Shown: positions 57,991 to 64,000 of the stretch, piece by piece
Position numbering within the stretch: the stretch's first letter is position 1
How the letters are laid out: the number at the start of each line of letters is the position of its first letter
Source of the DNA: an uncultured Bacteroidales bacterium
Lineage (GTDB): Bacteria; Bacteroidota; Bacteroidia; Bacteroidales; UBA932
Assembly (NCBI GenBank): GCA_946055165.1
Contig: CAMGFA010000004.1
Location: 1 to 64,000, forward strand
Direction of reading: 5' to 3'
DNA: 64,000 nucleotides
The notes under the pieces: generated by a model
The model's input: only the letters and a program-made list of their open reading frames with translations
Database searches by the model: none
Told to the model about the DNA's origin: nothing
Program-made: the position numbers and the translations under genes

Positions 57991-60900
57991 ATGAAAAGAT
58001 TTTTTTGTTTGTCCGCTACGATTCTATTGTTATTCGCAGGGTGTTCTGAGGTAAATGTGCCTGAAGAACTTCTTAATGGAGATTTGATTGGTCGTCTTGA
58101 TGATTTGGAATCGAGAGTAGATGACCTGGAACAGCAATGCAAAAAAATTAACTCTGACATTGCCGCTTTGCAGGCGATTGTAAATGCTGTTCAGACAAGA
58201 GACTACATTACTGCTGTGGAGCCCGTTGTGGAAAACGGTGTGGAAGTGGGATGCAGAATTGTTTTTGCAAATGCCAATCCGATTGTTATTTATCACGGCA
58301 AAGACGGTACAGATGGTACAGATGGTAAAGATGGAGAAGATGGCAAGGACGGAGCAGATGGTGAAAACGGACAGGATGGAGTAGCTCCTGTTATTGGAAT
58401 TGCCCAGGATTCCGACAGTGTTTGGTATTGGACGCTGAATGGAAATTGGCTCCTTGATGATGCTGGAAATAAAATCAAGGCTGTTGGTGTTGATGGTGCC
58501 GACGGCAATGACGGAACAGATGGCCTTGATGGAAAGGATGGTGTGACTCCAACATTGCAAATCACTGAAGGTTATTGGGAAATATCTTATGACAATGGTG
58601 TTACCTGGACCAGATTGGGCAAGGCTGTCGGTGAAGACGGAAAAGATGGTCAGGATGGAGTTGGTAACTGCATTATCAGCAAGGTTTATGAGGATAATGG
58701 CTATGTGGTATTTCTGCTTTCAACAGGAGAAGAATACAAAGTCCCTTTTTCTGCCAATAGTCTTGATATTATTTTCTCTGTAGAACCAGGCTTTGGCTTG
58801 ATGCCGGGTAAAACAACGGTAATAGATTACACTATTGTTGGTGGCGATGAAAATACACTTGTAAGATTAATTCCAGGTGAAATATTGGAATGTGTTGTTA
58901 AAGCAAAAAGTAATACAGAAGGGTCCATTTATATTAAAGTATGGCCACATGATGAGGATGCTTGGGATAGGATCATTGATCCAGATGTGTATGGAGATGC
59001 AACATATGGGGATATGATGGAGCCTATGTATGCCCTTTTGGTAAGTGTCTCCGACGGAAAAGGAAATACTGTTTTGAAATCTTTGAATTTTGCACACGGT
59101 GTGCTTGAATCAATATGTGATGCATATTTGGTTGATGCTACCGCCGGTTTGATTACAACCACAGTTAAGGCTAATACTTCCTATGATGAGGTTGTTTATG
59201 ATGCGTCTTGGCTTTCATTCGTTGAAACCAAGGCAATGCGAGAAGATAAACTAACATTTGCTTATGAGGCTAATGATTCAGACAGATATCGCAGTACTAT
59301 TGTGTATTTGAAAAATACTCTTGGCCAAACTTTGGAATCTTTTGCAATTGCTCAAAGAACTGCTGCATTGTCCGGCAATATTGAATTTGCGGATTTGAAA
59401 GTAAAGGATATTTGCGTGCAGAGATATGATAAGGATGGTGACGGAGAGTTGTCGTACGATGAGGCAGCACTTGTAACAGATGTAAACGGATTGTTCGATG
59501 ATGTCTTTGAATCAATCAAATCTTTTGATGAATTCCAGTTTTTTATATCAGTAAATAAGCTTCCGGACGAATTCTTTTTGGATTGTACTGCTTTGGAATC
59601 TACCATTCTGCCAAATAATTTGGATTCTCTTGGTCGAGGAGTATTTGCAAACTGCACTGCTTTGAAGAGTATTACAATTCCTGAAGGAGTGACATCTATT
59701 CTTGATTACTGTTTCACGGACTGTACGTCTTTAAAGGAGATCAATTTGCCAGAAATTCTTAATGAAATCGGCAGTTATGCTTTTTATCACTGTTCATCAT
59801 TGGAGAGCATCACAATTCCAGAAGGAGTGACATCTCTTCCTTATGCATGTTTCAGGGGCTGTACGTCTTTAAAGGAAATTAATTTGCCGGAAACTCTTGA
59901 TATAATCGGCGAATATGCTTTTGAAAACTGTTCATCATTGGAGAGCATCACAATTCCAGAAGGCGTAAAAATAATTGATGAGCAATTTTATAGTTGTGTG
60001 TCTCTTAAGAGAGTATATCTTCCGAAATCAATAGTGGAGTTAAACGGGAGAACATTTTGGGATTGTGAAAATGTGTCATTTGTGTTGCGCGCAACCACTC
60101 CGCCATTAATCAGAGAATTAGAGAATTATATGATTTATGTGCCAAACGAGGCTATTTCAGTTTATCGTGAATTGTATCCGGATTGTTCTTTCCGCCCAAT
60201 ATCTATTATGGAAAATATTACAGAATCGTGGGATATTATGGGCTCAATGACCAATTGGGAAAGAACAGTTTCATTCATTGCTTCTGGGGACAAGTATGTA
60301 ATCAAAGAACTTAAGTTGAGTGCTTCTGATGAATTTGTAATAAGAGGCGGAAATGAAACTGTACTGTACAATTCTTCATATTCGCTTGGAGAAAATGGCA
60401 GTTCCTTGACTTTGGGTGAATCGGGATCTTACATTCAGGTGGCTGACGATGGCCTTTATGATTTGGAGTTCGATCCGCTTTCCAAGACCATCTCATTCAA
60501 AAGAGTAGTGGCACAAATCGCAGCATGGGCGGAACTTCCGTTGGTGAACGATTACGACCGCAATGGCCGTGACGATTCCGATGCTTCGCTTTATTACGCT
60601 TATCATTTTACTGACCTCAAGGCTCCGGACGGAAGCAAGGCCCGCAATTATACGGTCTGCTTCAGCGGGGAGCATCACTGCCCTGTGTGGGTCTCCGCTC
60701 CACGGCACAATATGTATCAGGTGAAGAAAGTGAACAGGACCGATGCCTACAAGGCCGATCCCGACATTCCTTACGACATTCAATATCATAGCAAGAGTAC
60801 GGGAGGCGGCTGCAACAAGGGTCATATGCTGGGATCGGCCGAAAGACTGGCTTCCAGAACCACCAACGAGCAGGTATTTTACTATTCCAACATTGCCCCG

Positions 60901-61344
60901 CAGCTTTCTGCCGGTTTCAATACCGGAGGCGGCGGATGGAATATACTTGAAGATTATATCGATACTCAGGTCTGCCCAGATACTTTGTATGTAGTAATCG
61001 GCTGTTATTTCGATACCTATACCGACGGCTACGGCAAGAAAGCCAGCCCGAAGAGAATAGAGTTCGGTGGCCGCAGCGATGTATCTTTCCCGACGATGTT
61101 CTATTATGCGCTTCTGCGTACAAAGAGCGGCTCGTCGCATAAGGCAGTGAAGGATTGCAAGGCAGATGAACTGCAATGCGTTGCTTTTGTCCGTTCCCAC
61201 ACCAACGAGCTTAAGGGACAGGAAGTGAGCTCAAAGGAAATGATGTCCATCGCCGATTTGGAAAAAATCACCGGATTCACTTATTTTGTAAATGTTCCTC
61301 AGGCTCCGAAAAAGAGCTACAAGGCATCGGATTGGGATTTGTAA
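57991..61344 (+). CDS. Mosaic surface lipoprotein: DUF4988-like coiled coil + collagen-like repeats + BACON-like + EF-hand-like + BspA LRRs + beta-sandwich + NUC endonuclease domain
   Basis: Lipobox LLLFAGC; GTDGTDGKDGEDGKDGADGENGQDG; DKDGDGELSYDEA; LRR units ...CTSLKEINLPE...IG.YAF..CSSLESITIPEGV; C-terminal NUC domain identical to 55686-56753. Confidence 0.85.
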   Translation: MKRFFCLSATILLLFAGCSEVNVPEELLNGDLIGRLDDLESRVDDLEQQCKKINSDIAALQAIVNAVQTRDYITAVEPVVENGVEVGCRIVFANANPIVIYHGKDGTDGTDGKDGEDGKDGADGENGQDGVAPVIGIAQDSDSVWYWTLNGNWLLDDAGNKIKAVGVDGADGNDGTDGLDGKDGVTPTLQITEGYWEISYDNGVTWTRLGKAVGEDGKDGQDGVGNCIISKVYEDNGYVVFLLSTGEEYKVPFSANSLDIIFSVEPGFGLMPGKTTVIDYTIVGGDENTLVRLIPGEILECVVKAKSNTEGSIYIKVWPHDEDAWDRIIDPDVYGDATYGDMMEPMYALLVSVSDGKGNTVLKSLNFAHGVLESICDAYLVDATAGLITTTVKANTSYDEVVYDASWLSFVETKAMREDKLTFAYEANDSDRYRSTIVYLKNTLGQTLESFAIAQRTAALSGNIEFADLKVKDICVQRYDKDGDGELSYDEAALVTDVNGLFDDVFESIKSFDEFQFFISVNKLPDEFFLDCTALESTILPNNLDSLGRGVFANCTALKSITIPEGVTSILDYCFTDCTSLKEINLPEILNEIGSYAFYHCSSLESITIPEGVTSLPYACFRGCTSLKEINLPETLDIIGEYAFENCSSLESITIPEGVKIIDEQFYSCVSLKRVYLPKSIVELNGRTFWDCENVSFVLRATTPPLIRELENYMIYVPNEAISVYRELYPDCSFRPISIMENITESWDIMGSMTNWERTVSFIASGDKYVIKELKLSASDEFVIRGGNETVLYNSSYSLGENGSSLTLGESGSYIQVADDGLYDLEFDPLSKTISFKRVVAQIAAWAELPLVNDYDRNGRDDSDASLYYAYHFTDLKAPDGSKARNYTVCFSGEHHCPVWVSAPRHNMYQVKKVNRTDAYKADPDIPYDIQYHSKSTGGGCNKGHMLGSAERLASRTTNEQVFYYSNIAPQLSAGFNTGGGGWNILEDYIDTQVCPDTLYVVIGCYFDTYTDGYGKKASPKRIEFGGRSDVSFPTMFYYALLRTKSGSSHKAVKDCKADELQCVAFVRSHTNELKGQEVSSKEMMSIADLEKITGFTYFVNVPQAPKKSYKASDWDL

Positions 61345-61473
61345 GTTATGGGACAACTGCTGGCTTTCCTTTTTGGCGCAATGGCCATCTCTTTTCTCTG
61401 CTCCGTTCTCGAAGTAGTGCTCATGTCCACGCCTATTTCCTATATTACTTTGCGTGAAGAGGAGGGTTACAAG
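60526..61473 (+). repeat. Segmental duplication, copy 2 (948 bp)
   Basis: See copy 1 at 55935-56882. Confidence 0.95.
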
Positions 61474-61479
61474 AAGTAA
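61348..61479 (+). pseudogene. Truncated duplicate of the CNNM gene 5' end (43 codons)
   Basis: MGQLLAFLFGAMAISFLCSVLEVVLMSTPISYITLREEEGYKK* versus ...LEAVLMSTPISYITLREEEGYKPAVKMK in the intact gene. Confidence 0.93.
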
Positions 61480-61528
61480 TGGTTTTGCTTGGCTCGTGAA
61501 ATTCATCGAGCATGGCGGTGTTGTTGAA

Positions 61529-61689
61529 GCGTTCTTGAGGGTCTTGCCGAAAGAGACCTCGTCTCCTGAGGAAGGAAGGGGCCCACAAGCGTAGCGAAGT
61601 GGGAAGGAGTCTCTGCATATCATCTTGCCGAAATCACTGCACTTCTGCTTGCCGATAACACTCTGAAGGCAAGGACCCTCAAGCACGCG
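61529..61689 (+). repeat. Family B structured repeat, copy B2 (with about 50-bp insertion)
   Basis: gcgttcttgagggtcttgccgaaagagacctcgtctcctgagg ... ctctgaaggcaaggaccctcaagcacgcg; CTCTG duplicated around the insert. Confidence 0.88.
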
Positions 61690-61747
61690 AAGAAAGAGCC
61701 CACAAGCCCGCGCAAAAAGATGAGGAGATTGCTGATGAAACTATGTC

Positions 61748-61966
61748 CTGCGGGGCAGCCGGGGTCGTGGCTGGAAGGCTTGCGGCGCAAGGGAACTGCG
61801 CAAGCAATGGACGCAAGGCGTCCATCCGCGAGCGCAGCTTGTCCAAGAAGGAGGTGAATAAATGGCCGGGGTGTTTGAGCGAAGCGAGTTCCCGGCCATC
61901 ACCGACTTCGCAGGCCAAGCCGCAGCGTGCATCCGCCTGAAAGCCACGAACCTGGCCGACTCGCAG
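61748..61966 (+). repeat. Family A dispersed repeat, copy A4 (complete)
   Basis: Left CTGCGGGGCAGCCGGGGTCGTGGCT; right AGCCACGAACCTGGCCGACTCGCAG; core shared with A2 and A3. A second partial core (gcaatggacgcaggatggccatccgcgagcgcagc) follows at 61968. Confidence 0.92.
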
Positions 61967-62175
61967 GGCAATGGACGCAGGATGGCCATCCGCGAGCGCA
62001 GCATGGTACAGAAGACGTCTTCATTATGACTAATAACGCCAATTCCAAGCAACTGCATAGGGCTGATATCTGTTGACGCAGATCTTTTGGCGGCGATAAT
62101 ATAAGGACTCTCACCCAAGGGCTTGTTGGAAGAGCATATTTTATGCGGATTTCTGCTCAAATCCAACTGAAAAAG

Positions 62176-62231
62176 CATAATTTCAGTGAAATTATGGAGA
62201 AACGCCTTTGAAAATCGCATTTCTCCATAAT
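62176..62231. repeat. Two overlapping perfect palindromes (alternative hairpins)
   Basis: CATAATTTCA-G-TGAAATTATG (62176-62196) overlaps ATTATGGAGAAA ... TTTCTCCATAAT (62191-62231). Confidence 0.85.
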
Positions 62232-62746
62232 AATACCCAAAAGATGCTCGAATCCAGAAATCAGAGCAGAATAAGGTGGTTTTTCTGCTCTCGACCAAGT
62301 TAATGAAAAGGTAACACCTGCCTGTCTGCCGACAGCTCAAGTGAGACCTAACTTTGTTGTATAAATACAAACTGACAATATGCTTACACAAGAACAGGTC
62401 GAAGAATTGGTGGGTGTGCCAGATGTAATGATGGACATTGAGGAGGGCATCTGGAACGGGATGTATTGCTGGAACAAGTGAGTGGAGGTGGATGTGCCAG
62501 ATGTAATGGTTTTGCTTGCCTCGTGAAATTCATCGGGCACGGCAAAGTCCATTCTACGTGCGTGAGTGGCATATCCTTGTGCTCAACGGCACATCAAATT
62601 GGGTGCCATCGAGCACCTTACATATTTTCATATTACTGATAATCAGTGTGTTAAGTATTGTCGTTGTGCTCGATGTTTTTCTCGAAGGCAATTCTTCCAA
62701 TTTGCGAGTTGCTTGTGGAGCGTTTTCATTAATTGATCACCGCAGG

Positions 62747-62849
62747 GCGAAAGTTATTTCCGCGCACTGTCGTTGGTTGAGGTCCTGGAACTATGTGCAG
62801 TGTTCATTATCATCAACCACAGGCGAAAGTTATTTCCGCGCACTGTCGT
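62747..62849 (+). repeat. 27-bp direct repeat pair gcgaaagttatttccgcgcactgtcgt (62747-62773, 62823-62849) with inverted partial copy at about 62892-62904
   Basis: Direct reading; inverted match gaataactttcgc. Confidence 0.88.
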
Positions 62850-62943
62850 CGCGCCTGAGCTCTGTGGGTGGCTCCGCGCGCCGACCTGGCAGAATAACTT
62901 TCGCTGGCAGGAACATCTAGCACGGTGATGCTATAGGACGCGG

Positions 62944-62972
62944 GCTTGAGGGTCTTGCCGAAAGAGACCTCA
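62944..62972 (+). repeat. Family B repeat, truncated copy B3 (left terminus only)
   Basis: ggcttgagggtcttgccgaaagagacctc, then junction to family C. Confidence 0.85.
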
Positions 62973-63082
62973 TTTTAGCGAAAATAGGGCCTTTTTTTGC
63001 TATTTTGACTGAAAATACTTCATTTTAGCGAAATTAGGCCCTTATTTCGCTATTTTGACTAAATTACTTCATTTTAGCGAAA
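62971..63082 (+). repeat. Family C tandem repeat (about 2.3 units of 49-50 bp)
   Basis: cattttagcgaaa...ctattttgact... at 62971, 63021 and 63070 (partial); inverse of window positions 1-44. Confidence 0.9.
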
Positions 63083-63100
63083 GCCACGAGCCTGGCTGAC
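63079..63100 (+). repeat. Family A right-terminus fragment A5
   Basis: gaaagccacgagcctggctgac matches the right ends of A3 and A4. Confidence 0.75.
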
Positions 63101-63103
63101 CGG

Positions 63104-63201
63104 CCTTGCCGAAAGAGACCTCGTCTCCTGAGGAAGGAAGGGGCCCACAAGCGTAGCGAAGTGGGAAGGAGTCTCTGAAGGCAAGACCCTCAAGAATGCG
63201 C
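63104..63201 (+). repeat. Family B structured repeat, copy B4
   Basis: cttgccgaaagagacctcgtctcctgaggaaggaaggggcccacaagcgtagcgaagtgggaaggagtctctgaaggcaagaccctcaagaatgcgc. Confidence 0.9.
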
Positions 63202-63234
63202 AGAAAGTTGAGGAGACCCTGCTGCCCCTGCAGT

Positions 63235-63996
63235 TTAGTTTATGAACTTCGCGATGTCCTCCCACACTTCGGCTTTGCCTTCGAGAAGAATTTCGTGGCG
63301 AAGGCCGGGATAGAGTTTGGAGGAGACTTTGCCGTAGCCCCGCTCCCGCATGAAATCCACAGCCTTGTCAAAGTCTTTGTCGCTTATGCGGCAAGGGTCA
63401 TCCCCGCCGGAAACGAACAGTACAGGCATCTTGGAATGGGCCATTTGCCAGCCTTTAGGATTGTAGCACTCTTTCATTATCTTGAACAGATTCTTGAATC
63501 CGTTGGCAGTGAAACAGAATCCACACAGAGGATCGGCCTTGTATTCCTTCACGTTGCTTCTGTTGGCACTCAGCCAGCCAAGGGCCCCATCGCCCGGGAA
63601 GAGTTTGCCGAAACTTCCAAAGGACATGGCGTTCAGCAGCTTGGACCTGTGATGAGCCCCGCAGAAAAATGAGACGATGCCGGCGAGAGCCATTCCGGCC
63701 GAGCAGGCGCTGTTGTAGGAAGGGCAGCCACAGACAATCAGCTTGGCAATCCTGTCATCATATTTTCGGCAGAAAGCCCTGACAACCATAGAGCCCATAC
63801 TGTGCCCGAAAAGGCAGACTTCCAGTCCCGGGTACTCTTTCTTGACCCAATCCTGAACGAGAAGAAGGTCTTCGACAAGGGCATCGGCCCCGCCTTTGAA
63901 CATAAAGCCCAGGTCTTCAGGGCTTTTGATGGATTCGCCATGTCCACGATGGTCGTGGATGACGCATACCCAGCCTTGTTTGCTGAGATAATTCAT
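63235..63996 (-). CDS. Alpha/beta hydrolase (monoacylglycerol lipase-like), 5' end beyond the window
   Basis: WVCVIHDHRGHGES; CLFGHSMGSMVVRAF nucleophile elbow; VLFVSGGDDPC. Confidence 0.88.
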   Translation of the reverse strand: MNYLSKQGWVCVIHDHRGHGESIKSPEDLGFMFKGGADALVEDLLLVQDWVKKEYPGLEVCLFGHSMGSMVVRAFCRKYDDRIAKLIVCGCPSYNSACSAGMALAGIVSFFCGAHHRSKLLNAMSFGSFGKLFPGDGALGWLSANRSNVKEYKADPLCGFCFTANGFKNLFKIMKECYNPKGWQMAHSKMPVLFVSGGDDPCRISDKDFDKAVDFMRERGYGKVSSKLYPGLRHEILLEGKAEVWEDIAKFIN

Positions 63997-64000
63997 AAAT

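Noticed and set aside
58301-58530. Repetitive ggtacagatgg/ggaaaagatgg tract considered as CRISPR or intergenic tandem repeat
   Set aside because: It is in frame and encodes collagen-like G-x-D triplets of the surface protein.
55935-61473. Duplicated nuclease ends considered as a diversity-generating retroelement template/variable pair
   Set aside because: Only about four differences, not concentrated at adenines, and no reverse transcriptase in the window.
61741-62391. 216-aa minus-strand ORF across repeat A4
   Set aside because: Similar peptides (ARCGLACEVGDGRELA, RGWTPCVHC) recur only because the GC-rich repeat lacks stops in several frames; no independent coding evidence.
62747-62849. 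Direct repeats considered as a CRISPR array
   Set aside because: Only two units, a single spacer of about 49 bp, and no cas genes.

Overview
The window looks like a chromosomal segment from a Bacteroidales-type bacterium. Supporting signs are TTTG-N19-TAnnTTTG promoters, a FeoA-FeoB fusion, a Bacteroidetes RpoZ-like protein, GSCFA, BACON and BspA-type domains, and a complete rnfBCDGEA operon. Most of it is housekeeping or metabolic: recN, bamD, trxB, miaB, aroC/aroB, feoAB, sufBCD with pnuC, ndk, alaS, dnaB, rnf, nagB and a tRNA-Leu(CAA). Four things stand out. (1) There are two families of dispersed, highly structured repeats. Family A is about 219 bp and family B about 95-160 bp. Each is closed by long terminal inverted repeats that show compensatory base changes between copies. 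Family A also carries two overlapping micro-ORFs with a strong Shine-Dalgarno sequence. (2) A near-perfect 948-bp segmental duplication (55935-56882 and 60526-61473) places the same secreted nuclease domain on the end of a second, unrelated multidomain protein, leaving a truncated CNNM fragment behind. (3) There are several in-frame gene fusions: LptF/G permease-Fmt, AroD-AroA and metallophosphoesterase-glycosidase. (4) A repeat-rich, gene-poor region lies at about 61.5-63.2 kb. All calls come from reading the supplied sequence and ORF track; no database searches were run.
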